A stretch of DNA of 64,000 nucleotides from Pseudopedobacter beijingensis (GCF_042678145.1 NZ_JBHUDG010000012.1:1-64000), one strand, 5' to 3'. Positions 26,098 to 35,502 are shown, numbered from the stretch's first letter. Numbers and translations are program-made. Notes: a model not told the origin generated them from the letters alone.

Positions 26098-27174
26098 TTA
26101 ATGCTCTCCATAGCCAACATCGTCCATTTTGCCCTTGAATACTTTGAACTGAATAACAAAATAAACTACAACTAAAATTGCAGCAACAATAAACCAGCCC
26201 AAACCTACCGACAAGCCATATTCGTGAGCCGCTACATTCTGAACCGTTAAGGAAGGATTAACTCCATTTGTTGATGGTAATAAGTTGGGAAACATAGAAG
26301 CTATCGTAGTAGCAAAACTTCCAAAGATAAACATCGAAGAAAAGAGGAAACCGCTACTGTCTTTTTTAAATTTATTAATTCGGAACAAACCGATAAGACC
26401 TACTGCACCAATAACAGGGAATATCCAAAGCCAATAATGAGTTTGCAGATTATTTAAAGGGAAAGGCTTTACATAATGCCATAGACAAGCCGAAGCAACA
26501 ACCAATGCCAGCAATACGAAATTCAATTTAAAGATTGCCTTTTTAAGTCTTTGGTTGAGTGTTGTGGAAGTTTTAAGGATAACCCAATTTGCTCCGTGAA
26601 TAGTTAATGTAACAACCGCTACAAGTCCCAACAATAGTGTAAACCAATCGATAATTCCCTGTTGTTCTGCAAGCGGATCAAACGTAGGGTTCCAAAGTGG
26701 CAAGAAGAAATAATGAGCCTCCTGTGTTGAAACACCGTTTTCGACCATTCCAAGATTGACACCTCGCACTACATTACCCAAAGCAGCCCCAAAGAAAAGA
26801 GCCAACAGTAAACTTGCTATACCAAATGCTTTATCCCAAATTGCTTCCCACATTCTGTGATGTACTTGTCCTCTCAGTTCCAAGCCCACTGCTCTGAATA
26901 TCAGCAACCATAATACCAACATCAGTGGTAAATAGAAACCACTGAAAGCAGAAGCATACAGTGTAGGGAATGCAAAAAACAATACACCTCCTGAAGCAAT
27001 CAGCCAGACTTCATTGGCATCCCAAAAAGGACCGATAGCGTTGGTTACTGCTTTTTTTTCTTCTTCTGTTTTGGCAAAAAACAGATGTACAATGCCTGCA
27101 CCAAAATCATATCCGTCGAGAATGACATACGTTCCCAACATTACAGCCAATACAATGAACCAAAATATTTCCAT
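26098..27174 (-). CDS. cydB: Cytochrome bd oxidase subunit II
   Basis: This 358-residue membrane protein begins MEIFWFIVLAVMLGTYVILDGYDFGAG, the hallmark of CydB, with about nine helices. It partners CydA, encoded 6 bp upstream, in a quinol oxidase that tolerates sulfide and nitric oxide. No CydX-like small gene is visible after it. cydA and cydB form the only leftward respiratory unit here and share the Crp/Fnr-type site at 28617. Confidence 0.95.
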   Translation of the reverse strand: MEIFWFIVLAVMLGTYVILDGYDFGAGIVHLFFAKTEEEKKAVTNAIGPFWDANEVWLIASGGVLFFAFPTLYASAFSGFYLPLMLVLWLLIFRAVGLELRGQVHHRMWEAIWDKAFGIASLLLALFFGAALGNVVRGVNLGMVENGVSTQEAHYFFLPLWNPTFDPLAEQQGIIDWFTLLLGLVAVVTLTIHGANWVILKTSTTLNQRLKKAIFKLNFVLLALVVASACLWHYVKPFPLNNLQTHYWLWIFPVIGAVGLIGLFRINKFKKDSSGFLFSSMFIFGSFATTIASMFPNLLPSTNGVNPSLTVQNVAAHEYGLSVGLGWFIVAAILVVVYFVIQFKVFKGKMDDVGYGEH

Positions 27175-27180
27175 AATCCT

Positions 27181-28518
27181 TTATTTTAATGCAATTTTAG
27201 CTTCGGGACCTTTTCTGATAATTTTCAAAACCAACAATAAAAAGAGTAAACCGAGCAATAAATAAAGCCCTACAAAGCCTAATAGTGTGAATAAGGTGTT
27301 GCCAGAAGATACCGTAGGCGAAACACCATCTACCATACGCATCAGATTGTAAACCAACCAAGGCTGTCTACCCAGTTCTGCGGTGTACCACCCGGCTGTG
27401 TTGGCTATGTACGGGAATGGTATCATAAACATCAGTATCCACAACAACCATTTTGTCTGATACAATTTATTTCTCCAAAGTAAAAAGGCAGCAAGCGTCA
27501 TAATACCAATGAAAATAGTACCCAAACCAACCATAATATGATAACCATAATATAAGCCGGGTACATTAGTTGGATGAATAGATTCATCAAAATCATTCAA
27601 GCCTTTGATTTCGGCATCCCATCTTTGGTACGTTAGAAAACTAAGTATATTGGGTACAGCAATTTTATTATCCAGTTTTTTGTTTTCCATATCGGGCTGA
27701 CCAATCAATACGATTTCCGAACCACCTTTTTCGGTTTCAAAAATACCTTCCATTGCCGCAAAAGTTGCCGGTTGATGTTTGACTACATTTTTTGCAGCCC
27801 AATCTCCGGTAGGAAATGCAACTAAAATAGAAGCAATTACCCCGAAAACAACACCGCTTTTGACGAATATCTTGCCAAAACGACTATGTTTATTACTCAG
27901 TAAATAAAAAGCACCAACTGCCGCCACAAAGAAAGAACTCGTAATCAATGACCCTGCTTGATTGTGCAAATAGGACGGCCACAACCACGGATTAGTGAAC
28001 AATGCACTAAAATTATTCAAAACAAACTTTCCATTTTCTAAAATTTCATATCCGACCGGATGCTGCATCCAAGAATGCGTAGCAAGAATTAAAAAACCAC
28101 TTGCCCAAGAACCAAGAAAAACCATCAGTCCGGAAAGAAAGTGTAATTTTTGACCAAGTAATTTCTCTCCAAAAAGAAACATACCCAGAAAAGAAGACTC
28201 CAAAAAGAAGGAGAACATTCCTTCCATTGCCAATGTTTGTCCGATGATACCACCCGTGAGTTCGGAGAACTTAGCCCAATTTGTTCCAAACTGAAATTCC
28301 ATCGGAATGCCTGTAACCACACCCATTGCGAAGTTCAATGCAAATATCTTCATCCAGAATTTAGCAGCATTGTTATAATCTTCATTCTTCGTTCGCAGAA
28401 ACTTCCATTTAAAATAAACAATCATCAGAGAAAGTCCCATTGTGAGCTGAGGGAACAGGTAATGAAAGGTAATCGTAAAGGCAAACTGTAGCCTATTGTA
28501 AAGAATCATATCTTCCAT
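27181..28518 (-). CDS. cydA: Cytochrome bd oxidase subunit I
   Basis: This is a 445-residue protein. The haem ligand His19 lies in FHYLFPQLTMGLSL and the quinol-side motif is GIPMEFQFGTNW. The loop after helix 6 is short, as in the Q-loop-short type of CydA. Together with CydB it forms bd quinol oxidase. Its expression with sulfide oxidation genes makes sense, because bd oxidases keep working when sulfide blocks haem-copper oxidases. Confidence 0.95.
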   Translation of the reverse strand: MEDMILYNRLQFAFTITFHYLFPQLTMGLSLMIVYFKWKFLRTKNEDYNNAAKFWMKIFALNFAMGVVTGIPMEFQFGTNWAKFSELTGGIIGQTLAMEGMFSFFLESSFLGMFLFGEKLLGQKLHFLSGLMVFLGSWASGFLILATHSWMQHPVGYEILENGKFVLNNFSALFTNPWLWPSYLHNQAGSLITSSFFVAAVGAFYLLSNKHSRFGKIFVKSGVVFGVIASILVAFPTGDWAAKNVVKHQPATFAAMEGIFETEKGGSEIVLIGQPDMENKKLDNKIAVPNILSFLTYQRWDAEIKGLNDFDESIHPTNVPGLYYGYHIMVGLGTIFIGIMTLAAFLLWRNKLYQTKWLLWILMFMIPFPYIANTAGWYTAELGRQPWLVYNLMRMVDGVSPTVSSGNTLFTLLGFVGLYLLLGLLFLLLVLKIIRKGPEAKIALK

Positions 28519-28586
28519 AAGGAATGTTTTAAGCGTTTGAATATCAGGTTTTGTTACCGCATATATCCACCTTTTATATGCACCTG

Positions 28587-28630
28587 TAAATGTATCTCTA
28601 AATTACAAAAACTATTGTAACAGTTGTTAC
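28587..28630 (-). promoter_or_regulatory. Crp/Fnr-type site plus -7 box of cydAB
   Basis: GTAACAGTTGTTAC at 28617-28630 and, on the minus strand, TACATTTA at 28594-28587, again 36 nt between starts. Confidence 0.7.
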
Positions 28631-28684
28631 ACAGTATATAATAAATAAACATCCGATGATTTTTAGTCTTAATTTTTAAGCTCT

Positions 28685-28728
28685 GTAACAATTGTTACTG
28701 CCTGCGTTATCGTGGTATTCTAATTTTG
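28685..28728 (+). promoter_or_regulatory. Crp/Fnr-type site plus -7 box of the TauE gene
   Basis: The perfect palindrome GTAACAATTGTTAC at 28685-28698 is followed by TAATTTTG at 28721-28728, 36 nt between starts. Confidence 0.8.
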
Positions 28729-28751
28729 CCATATCATTTAATTATTGAATT

Positions 28752-29555
28752 ATGGCAACAGATCTTATAGGCTACTTATTAGCCGTTTTGGTAGGTGTTT
28801 CATTAGGACTTATCGGTAGCGGCGGCTCCATTCTTACGGTTCCTATTTTGGTGTATGTGATGGGGGTTAATCCCATTTTAGCAACAGCCTACTCTTTATT
28901 TGTTGTTGGAACAACTTCTTTAGTAGGTGGTGTTCAGAATGCTATTCAAAAAAAGGTCGATTTTAAAACTGTCTTCATCTTTGGTATTCCATCTATTGTT
29001 GCAGTGTATTTAACCCGGGCATATCTGATGCCTTTAATTCCCGATGTACTGTTTTCCGTTGGAGATTTTCAGTTTACAAAACCTATTGCTTTAATGGTGC
29101 TTTTTGCCATCGTCATGATCTTTGCTTCCATATCAATGATACGTCCTTGTCCGCATTGTAAAGATGCAGACGCTGGTGAAATAAAATACAACTATCCAAT
29201 GATTCTGCTGGAAGGAGCATTAGTCGGTACGCTTACCGGATTAGTCGGTGCAGGTGGCGGATTTTTAATTATTCCGGCATTGGTTTTATTGGCAAAAATG
29301 CCGATGAAATTAGCCGTAGGGACTTCACTATTTATCATCGCTGCCAAATCACTTTTAGGATTCATAGGAGATGTCCAAGGAGGAGAAATTATTGATTGGA
29401 CTTTACTATCCATATTTACAGGATTATCGGTTGTCGGAATTTTCATCGGAATCTTCCTATCTAAAAAAATAGAAGGTAACAAACTCAAATCTGCTTTTGG
29501 TTGGTTTGTGTTGGTTATGGGAATTTATATCCTTATCAAAGAATTATTCTTATAA
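28752..29555 (+). CDS. TauE/SafE family sulfite exporter
   Basis: This 267-residue membrane protein has two repeats of the TauE motif (LGLIGSGGSILTVPILVYVMG and GLVGAGGGFLIIPALVL) and about eight helices. It carries a CPHC in the central loop (RPCPHCKDADAG). It should export sulfite or related sulfur oxyanions made by the persulfide dioxygenases. Single-gene unit with its own operator, 90 bp upstream of the next operon. Confidence 0.88.
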   Translation: MATDLIGYLLAVLVGVSLGLIGSGGSILTVPILVYVMGVNPILATAYSLFVVGTTSLVGGVQNAIQKKVDFKTVFIFGIPSIVAVYLTRAYLMPLIPDVLFSVGDFQFTKPIALMVLFAIVMIFASISMIRPCPHCKDADAGEIKYNYPMILLEGALVGTLTGLVGAGGGFLIIPALVLLAKMPMKLAVGTSLFIIAAKSLLGFIGDVQGGEIIDWTLLSIFTGLSVVGIFIGIFLSKKIEGNKLKSAFGWFVLVMGIYILIKELFL

Positions 29556-29566
29556 AAATAGGTCTT

Positions 29567-29610
29567 GTAACTTATGTTACTGTGTAGGTTATAAGCAGGT
29601 CATAATTTTG
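29567..29610 (+). promoter_or_regulatory. Crp/Fnr-type site plus -7 box of the large rhodanese operon
   Basis: GTAACTTATGTTAC at 29567-29580 and TAATTTTG at 29603-29610, 36 nt between starts. It should drive the run of genes from 29646 to 35352. Confidence 0.75.
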
Positions 29611-29645
29611 TAGTGTAAAATTTAAACAATAAAAAATCATAAAAA

Positions 29646-31064
29646 ATGAAAATAGAACAAATTTATACAGGATGTTTGGCACAGGGAGCTTATTACATCG
29701 AAAGCGAAGGAGAAGCCGTTGTTATTGATCCGTTACGCGAGGTAGAACCGTATATAGAAAAAGCAAAAAAAGACGGTGCAAATATTAAGTATGTATTAGA
29801 AACACACTTCCATGCAGACTTCGTAAGTGGTCATTTAGACTTGGCTAATAAAACTGGAGCAACAATTGTTTTTGGTCCAACAGCCAAACCGGCATTTGAG
29901 GCACACGTTGCAGAAGATGGTGAAATCTTGGAAGTAGGAAACCTCAAGATCAAAGTAATCCATACGCCAGGACACACCATGGAAAGTACATGTTACTTGT
30001 TAATTGACGAAAACGGTAAAGAAACCAGCTTGTTTACGGGAGATACCTTATTTATTGGTGATGTGGGTCGTCCTGATTTGGCTCAAAAAGTGATTGCCGA
30101 TTTGACACAAGAGAAATTAGCCGCTCATTTGTACGATTCATTGCACAACAAAATCATTCCGTTGGCAGACGACATCATTGTCTATCCGGCACACGGAGCA
30201 GGATCGGCTTGCGGTAAAAATATGAGTAAGGAAACTACGGATACGTTGGGTAATCAAAAGAAAACTAACTATGCCTTACAACCGATGACTAAAGAAGCTT
30301 TTATTGGTCAGGTTTTAGACGGATTGATGCCACCACCGGCCTATTTTCCTGAAAATGTATTGATGAACATCAAAGGTTATGAAAGTATAGATGAAGTACT
30401 GCATAAAGGAACACAAGCTTTAAGCCCGACAGAATTTGAAGCGGCAGCTAACGAAACCGATGCCTTGTTACTGGATACGCGTGATGCACAAACATTTGCC
30501 AAAGGATTTATCCCGAATTCCATTAACATTGGTATCGATGGAAATTTTGCTCCCTGGGCAGGAACCTTGATTCCTGACATTAAACAAACCATTTTGTTGA
30601 TTGCTGATGAAGGTCGTGAAGAAGAAATTGTTACCCGTTTGGCACGTGTTGGTTACGACAATACCATTGGTTATCTGAAAGGTGGATTTGAAGCGTGGAA
30701 GAATGATGGAAAAGAAACCGACACCATCGAATCTATTTCGGTTGAGGAATTGGCAAAACGAATGGAGCAAAATCCTGATTTAAACATCTTAGATGTACGC
30801 AAAAAGAGCGAGCACTTTTCAGAACACGTTTTAGATTCAGAAAACATTGCTTTAGATTATATCAATGACCATATCGCCGAAGTAAGCAAAGACAAAACTT
30901 ATTACGTACACTGTGCAGGAGGATATCGCTCTATGATTTTCAATTCTATCCTTAGAGCCAGAGGCTATGAAAATCTGATTGATGTTCAGGGCGGATTTAC
31001 AGCAATCAAAGAATCAGGAAAATTCAAGGTAAGCGATTATGTTTGCCCGACAACGATGCTTTAA
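29646..31064 (+). CDS. Persulfide dioxygenase-like MBL protein with two rhodanese domains
   Basis: This 472-residue cytosolic protein has metal motifs THFHADF, HTPGHTMES, GDVGRPDL and YPAHGAGSACG in the ETHE1-like domain (1-260). Two rhodanese-like domains follow. The first carries no active-site Cys (TILLIADEGREE). The second has HCAGGYRS. It is more diverged from the 459-residue paralogue at 31351 than that one is from the exported copy. It opens the longest operon in the island. Confidence 0.88.
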   Translation: MKIEQIYTGCLAQGAYYIESEGEAVVIDPLREVEPYIEKAKKDGANIKYVLETHFHADFVSGHLDLANKTGATIVFGPTAKPAFEAHVAEDGEILEVGNLKIKVIHTPGHTMESTCYLLIDENGKETSLFTGDTLFIGDVGRPDLAQKVIADLTQEKLAAHLYDSLHNKIIPLADDIIVYPAHGAGSACGKNMSKETTDTLGNQKKTNYALQPMTKEAFIGQVLDGLMPPPAYFPENVLMNIKGYESIDEVLHKGTQALSPTEFEAAANETDALLLDTRDAQTFAKGFIPNSINIGIDGNFAPWAGTLIPDIKQTILLIADEGREEEIVTRLARVGYDNTIGYLKGGFEAWKNDGKETDTIESISVEELAKRMEQNPDLNILDVRKKSEHFSEHVLDSENIALDYINDHIAEVSKDKTYYVHCAGGYRSMIFNSILRARGYENLIDVQGGFTAIKESGKFKVSDYVCPTTML

Positions 31065-31076
31065 AATTTTTGAAAA

Positions 31077-31337
31077 ATGAAACACACAATCGAGGTAGAA
31101 AATATAAAATGCGGAGGATGCATGAACAGCATTAGAACAGCTATTATGCAAATGGAAGGTGTACAGGAAGTAAGCATTGATAAAGAAACTGAAACCGTAA
31201 TCATTGAAGCCAATTCAGATGTAGAGTCGTTTATTCAGAAACTAAACGATTTAGGCTATCCGCAAAAAGGGAATAATTCATTATTAAAAAAGGCAAAGTC
31301 TTATGTAAGCTGTGCCGTAGGAAATTTAAAATCTTAA
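31077..31337 (+). CDS. Heavy-metal-associated (HMA) domain protein
   Basis: This 86-residue protein has the CxxC motif CGGC at residues 12-15 and a ferredoxin-like HMA fold, with a short basic tail and one more Cys. Such proteins carry copper or another soft metal to a partner. Set between two persulfide dioxygenase genes, it may protect or supply metal centres, or hold a sulfane sulfur on its Cys pair. The last two are guesses. Confidence 0.85.
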   Translation: MKHTIEVENIKCGGCMNSIRTAIMQMEGVQEVSIDKETETVIIEANSDVESFIQKLNDLGYPQKGNNSLLKKAKSYVSCAVGNLKS

Positions 31338-31350
31338 AAATTTAAAAATT

Positions 31351-32730
31351 ATGTTTTTTCAACACGTATATGATAAAAGTTTAGCTCAGGCGAGTTACTT
31401 TATAGGTTGTCAGGCTAAAGGCGAAGCCATCGTTATAGATGCTCAAAGAGATATTGATGTCTATCTGGAAATTGCGAAACAAAATAATATGAAAATCACG
31501 CACCTCACTGAAACGCATATTCATGCCGACTATCTTTGTGGTTCACGCGAACTGGCAGCGGTAACCGGAGCACAAATGTATCTTTCGGATGAAGGTGGTG
31601 AAGACTGGCAATATCAATTTCCGCACGTGGGATTGAAGCACGGAGATAAAATCAGTGTAGGCAATCTTACCTTGGAAGTATTACATACACCCGGACATAC
31701 ACCGGAAAGTATAAGCTTTTTGTTGACGGATCATCCGGCAACAGACAAACCAGTTATGGTATTCACAGGAGATTTTGTGTTTGTAGGCGATATTGGCCGT
31801 CCGGATTTATTGGAAAAAGCAGCAGGACTTATCGGTACACAGGAAAAAGGTGCCAAACAAATGTATCAATCAATTCAGCGATTTGCTGAATTACCCGAAT
31901 ACGTGCAGGTATGGCCGGCACACGGTGCAGGTTCGGCTTGTGGTAAGGCTTTGGGAGCAGTTCCAAGTTCCACTGTTGGGTATGAAAAAATCCGAAACTG
32001 GGCATTTCAATATGAAAATAACGAAGCTGGATTTATCGAATACCTTTTAGAAGGACAGCCGGAGCCGCCAAAATATTTTGCGATGATGAAGCACTTAAAC
32101 AAAGTAGATCGTCCACTATTGGTTGAAGTTCCGAAACATCAAAAATTGTCAAAAGAGCAGTTCTTGACGGCTTATAACGACGGACTGAAAGTTATTGATG
32201 CACGAGTGAAAACAGATTTTGCCAAAGGATTTATTCCGGGAAGCATCAATATTCAAGGCAACAACTCATTCTCTACATGGGCAGGTTGGTTACTGAATTA
32301 TCAGGAGCAGTTCGTTTTGGTTGCTGACGATAATCAAATGGAAGATTTAACCCGAAAATTGATGCGTATTGGTTTGGATAATATCTATGGATATATTTCT
32401 AATGTAGAAGAATTAGGGTTGGAATTGGAAACCGAAGACATTATCGATATTGAAGAGTTCAAATCTTATATCGGCAATCCAGATGCACAAATTGTAGATG
32501 TGAGAGGAGTAACTGAGTACAAGACCTATCACATAGAAGGAGCAGACAATGTTTTCGTAGGTACATTACCTGATAACATAGACAAATTCAGTAAAGAAAA
32601 ACAAATCGTTATTCATTGCCAAAGTGGTGATAGAGCTACCATTGCACAATCGCTATTGGCAAAATACGGTTTCAAAGACGTAAAAAACTATTCTGGCGGA
32701 ATGAAAGAATGGATGGCTGTAAACAATTAA
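31351..32730 (+). CDS. Cytosolic persulfide dioxygenase-like MBL/rhodanese fusion
   Basis: This 459-residue protein has an ETHE1-like domain with THIHADYLCG, HTPGHTPES, GDIGRPDL and AHGAGSACG. It is followed by a Cys-less rhodanese and a C-terminal rhodanese with CQSGDR. It is near-collinear with the exported protein at 23441 but lacks a signal peptide. Domain order matches the known persulfide dioxygenase/sulfurtransferase fusions (CstB-like). It should convert persulfides to sulfite or thiosulfate in the cytosol. Confidence 0.88.
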   Translation: MFFQHVYDKSLAQASYFIGCQAKGEAIVIDAQRDIDVYLEIAKQNNMKITHLTETHIHADYLCGSRELAAVTGAQMYLSDEGGEDWQYQFPHVGLKHGDKISVGNLTLEVLHTPGHTPESISFLLTDHPATDKPVMVFTGDFVFVGDIGRPDLLEKAAGLIGTQEKGAKQMYQSIQRFAELPEYVQVWPAHGAGSACGKALGAVPSSTVGYEKIRNWAFQYENNEAGFIEYLLEGQPEPPKYFAMMKHLNKVDRPLLVEVPKHQKLSKEQFLTAYNDGLKVIDARVKTDFAKGFIPGSINIQGNNSFSTWAGWLLNYQEQFVLVADDNQMEDLTRKLMRIGLDNIYGYISNVEELGLELETEDIIDIEEFKSYIGNPDAQIVDVRGVTEYKTYHIEGADNVFVGTLPDNIDKFSKEKQIVIHCQSGDRATIAQSLLAKYGFKDVKNYSGGMKEWMAVNN

Positions 32731-32754
32731 GAAAATCCTTTAAATAAATTAAAA

Positions 32755-33402
32755 ATGGAAAATCAAGTAAATACAATGCCAAGAATTGGCGATATAGCGC
32801 CTGACTTTGATGCCGTAACTACAACAGGAAATTTAAAATTTTCGGAATATAACAAAGGAAGCTGGGTGATCTTATTCTCGCATCCTGCGGATTTCACGCC
32901 CGTTTGTACAACCGAAATGAGCGGTTTTGCTAACGAGAGCGATTTCTTTGAAAAACACAATACCAAACTAATGGGCTTGAGTATCGACAGTATTCACAGT
33001 CATATTGCCTGGGTAAATGCAGTTGATGAAAAAACAGGTGTATTGTTCAACTTCCCGATCATTGCGGATCTCGATATGAAAGTCGCTAAACTATACGGAA
33101 TGCTGCAACCGGGCGAAAGTGAAACAGCTGCCGTTCGTGCAGTTTTCATAATCGATCCCGCAGGAAAAATCCGCTTGATTATGTATTATCCCTTAAATGT
33201 AGGTCGTAATATGGACGAGATCAAACGCTCTTTGTTAGCACTTCAAACATCCGATGAATACAAAGTAGCTATGCCACTAAACTGGCAGCCGGGTGATAAA
33301 GTAATTGTAGGTGCCCCAAAAACATTGGAAGGGTTGAAAGAACGTAAAGCCGATACAAGCTTAGAGCAAGTGGATTGGTACCTGGCTAAAAAATCAATTT
33401 AA
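32755..33402 (+). CDS. 1-Cys peroxiredoxin (Prx6 type)
   Basis: The protein is 215 residues. The peroxidatic Cys51 lies in DFTPVCTTEMSGF, and the long C-terminal domain is typical of Prx6 enzymes. No resolving Cys is visible. It would reduce peroxide, and perhaps persulfide or polysulfide, using a thiol partner such as the thioredoxin encoded 1.7 kb downstream. Placed 24 bp after the MBL/rhodanese gene. Confidence 0.88.
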   Translation: MENQVNTMPRIGDIAPDFDAVTTTGNLKFSEYNKGSWVILFSHPADFTPVCTTEMSGFANESDFFEKHNTKLMGLSIDSIHSHIAWVNAVDEKTGVLFNFPIIADLDMKVAKLYGMLQPGESETAAVRAVFIIDPAGKIRLIMYYPLNVGRNMDEIKRSLLALQTSDEYKVAMPLNWQPGDKVIVGAPKTLEGLKERKADTSLEQVDWYLAKKSI

Positions 33403-33473
33403 TCATTAAGAATAAGGAGATTGGCTTTACACAAATTTAAGGTCAGTCTTCTTATCATAAATATTTACATCAT

Positions 33474-33791
33474 ATGTTAGCATTATTAGACAAACTTTCT
33501 AAAGATAAGTTTTCAGACAAAGATGAGCTGTTTTTGGTTGATGTACGCACTCCTGAAGAATTTAATTCAGGAAGTGTTGACGGTGCCATAAACATACCAT
33601 TAAGCGTATTGGAACAGGAGTTTTCTCAATTTGAAAATAAAGAAAATATCATTGTTTTCTGCCGCAGCGGAGCAAGAAGTGGAAATGCACAAATCATCCT
33701 GCAACGACACGGATTTGAAAATGTAGTGAACGGTGGTCCTTGGCAAAACGTACAGCAAGCCTTGGAAGAATTCAAAACGAAAACTGTTTAA
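33474..33791 (+). CDS. Single-domain rhodanese
   Basis: The protein is 105 residues, with the active loop FCRSGARS and CH2A-like VDVRTPEEF. It is a sulfurtransferase of the PspE/GlpE size class. The 71-bp gap before it has no terminator, so it is probably still in the 29646 operon. Confidence 0.88.
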   Translation: MLALLDKLSKDKFSDKDELFLVDVRTPEEFNSGSVDGAINIPLSVLEQEFSQFENKENIIVFCRSGARSGNAQIILQRHGFENVVNGGPWQNVQQALEEFKTKTV

Positions 33792-33793
33792 CT

Positions 33794-34225
33794 ATGGCAC
33801 AAGAACATTATTACGAAGTTGATGTAAGGTGGAAAGAAGATAGAATTGGCGAATTGTCATCTCCCGTTTTACAACCAACCATAGAATGTGCCACCCCGCC
33901 AGAATTTACGAATGGTGTACCGAATATCTGGTCACCGGAACATCTTTTCGGTGCTGCTATAAACAGCTGTTATATGGCGACTTTTTTGGCTATTGCAGAA
34001 AATTTCAAATTACCTTTTACGAGTTTTGAATGTAAAACGGTTTGTAAATTAGAAATGGTTGATAAGAAATTTCAAATCACCGAGGCAGTAATTACACCTG
34101 TTGTGCATTTGGAAAACAATGAATTACAAGACAAAGCGTTACGTGTTTTAGAAAAATCCAAGCAAAACTGTTTAGTAACCAACTCTATTAAAACCGAAAT
34201 TACAGTAGTACCAAAATTTTTATAA
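33794..34225 (+). CDS. OsmC/Ohr family protein
   Basis: This 143-residue protein has OsmC-type PEHLFGAAINSCYMATFLAI and the second cysteine in SKQNCLVTNSI. These two Cys form the thiol peroxidase site of the family. The start ATG 33794 is 2 bp after the rhodanese stop; an in-frame ATG at 33740 lies inside that gene and is unlikely. Role in organic peroxide or persulfide detoxification is inferred. Confidence 0.85.
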   Translation: MAQEHYYEVDVRWKEDRIGELSSPVLQPTIECATPPEFTNGVPNIWSPEHLFGAAINSCYMATFLAIAENFKLPFTSFECKTVCKLEMVDKKFQITEAVITPVVHLENNELQDKALRVLEKSKQNCLVTNSIKTEITVVPKFL

Positions 34226-34232
34226 TCAAGTT

Positions 34233-34604
34233 ATGAAAAATAAAAAACTTGGTGCAGTTTATTTTACATTAATACTATTTGCTATGTTTGGAATATTTAA
34301 GTTTTTATTTGGTCAGCAAGACAATACACAACTAAAAGAAGTACTTGCAGATAACGCTTTTTTGGTTGATGTTCGTACACCTTCCGAATTTGCATCTGGA
34401 AGCGTAAAGGGAGCAGTAAATATTCCATTGGATAAAGTTTCGGGACAACTATCTAAATTCAAGGGTAAAAAACACATTGTTGTATTTTGCAGAAGTGGTA
34501 ACCGTAGCAGTCAGGCAAAAAGTATTTTAGAAAAAAACGGTTTTCAAAATGTTGTTAACGGCGGAACTTGGAACAATGTACAGAAAGTAATTACAGATAA
34601 TTAA
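34233..34604 (+). CDS. Membrane-anchored rhodanese
   Basis: The protein is 123 residues: an N-terminal helix (VYFTLILFAMFGIFKFLF), then a rhodanese domain with VDVRTPSEF and active FCRSGNRS. The N-terminal segment probably anchors it with the catalytic domain in the periplasm. It is a near relative of the soluble rhodanese 0.8 kb upstream. Confidence 0.85.
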   Translation: MKNKKLGAVYFTLILFAMFGIFKFLFGQQDNTQLKEVLADNAFLVDVRTPSEFASGSVKGAVNIPLDKVSGQLSKFKGKKHIVVFCRSGNRSSQAKSILEKNGFQNVVNGGTWNNVQKVITDN

Positions 34605-34614
34605 GAACAGACAA

Positions 34615-34851
34615 ATGAAAAACTATTTAAGCAAATGGAATTTTATGCGGATTATCCGTCTGGTTTTGGGAATTGTGATCATCGTTCAAGGCATTCAGGC
34701 ACAACAATGGATGCTTGTTGCTCTGGGTGGATTATTTACACTGATGCCGCTGTTTAATATTGGCTGTTGCGGTACAGCTGGTTGTAGTATCAATTATAGT
34801 TCAAGAAAAAACACAAAGACAGAAGACATTACCTACGAAGAAGTAAAATAA
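34615..34851 (+). CDS. Small Cys-containing membrane protein (DUF2892-like)
   Basis: This 78-residue protein has two helices of the DUF2892/YgaP-tail type and a Cys cluster GCCGTAGCS after the second. Similar proteins or tails accompany membrane rhodaneses. It may guide sulfane sulfur through or to the membrane, which is speculative. Its stop overlaps the next ATG by one base. Confidence 0.75.
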   Translation: MKNYLSKWNFMRIIRLVLGIVIIVQGIQAQQWMLVALGGLFTLMPLFNIGCCGTAGCSINYSSRKNTKTEDITYEEVK

Positions 34852-35081
34852 TGATGATACAGACATTTGTAAAAAAGAACCTTCTAAGCATCATTGGAGT
34901 GCCAATTGGTGCACTTGCCGGATTTCTCTATTGGAAATTTGTAGGGTGCAATTCGGGTACTTGTGCCATTACATCCAGTCCAATCAATAGCACGTTATAT
35001 GGCTCGGTAATGGGAGGTTTGGTATTCTCGATGTTTAAAAACAATAAAAAAGACAAGAATGACATTTCAGGAAATAATTAA
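34851..35081 (+). CDS. DUF6132-like small membrane protein
   Basis: This 76-residue protein has two helices. A short loop between them has cysteines (KFVGCNSGTCAITSSPINS), a pattern of the DUF6132 family. The helix 2 region (STLYGSVMGGLVFSMF) resembles a YeeE-type half helix, but no clear homology is visible. It overlaps the thioredoxin gene by 23 bp. Confidence 0.75.
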   Translation: MMIQTFVKKNLLSIIGVPIGALAGFLYWKFVGCNSGTCAITSSPINSTLYGSVMGGLVFSMFKNNKKDKNDISGNN

Positions 35082-35352
35082 TCAGGACAAACCGGTTTTA
35101 GTAGATTTTTTTGCCGAATGGTGTGGCCCTTGTAAAATGCAGGCTCCTATTTTAGAAGAATTAAAAAACCGAATTGGAGATAAAGCAGCTATTATCAAAA
35201 TAGATGTAGACAAAAATCAAAGTGTAGCAGCACAATATCAAATTCGCAGTGTGCCTACAATAATTATTTTTAAAAACGGGCAAATAAAATGGAGGCAATC
35301 CGGAATTTTTCCGGCCAACGAATTAGAACGTTTGATCGAAGAAAACAGTTAA
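35059..35352 (+). CDS. Thioredoxin
   Basis: This 97-residue minimal thioredoxin has WCGPC at residues 21-25 and the cis-proline SVPTIIIF. No signal peptide, so it is cytosolic. It is the last gene of the 29646 operon and could recycle the rhodaneses, the peroxiredoxin and the persulfide dioxygenases. Confidence 0.92.
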   Translation: MTFQEIINQDKPVLVDFFAEWCGPCKMQAPILEELKNRIGDKAAIIKIDVDKNQSVAAQYQIRSVPTIIIFKNGQIKWRQSGIFPANELERLIEENS

Positions 35353-35462
35353 TTCTTTCAAAACAAGATTTTCATTATTATAAGGCATTATTTAAATTTA
35401 ACAGAAGTAATAAATACCATAACAACATTAAGAAATACAACAAATATCTTTTTATTCTATAT

Positions 35463-35470
35463 TAATTTTG
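35463..35470 (+). promoter_or_regulatory. -7 box of the AraC-type gene
   Basis: TAATTTTG 33 bp upstream of the ATG. No GTAAC-N4-GTTAC site lies 36 nt upstream, so this promoter is outside the Crp/Fnr set. Confidence 0.5.
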
Positions 35471-35502
35471 TAGTGTTGTAGTAAAATTAATTTCCAAAAT
35501 CA

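Noticed and set aside
26046..26100. Short frame ending SPEAKLVKENGF, like the end of a GNAT protein
   Set aside because: Only about 15 codons after a stop; the similarity is too short to call a gene remnant.
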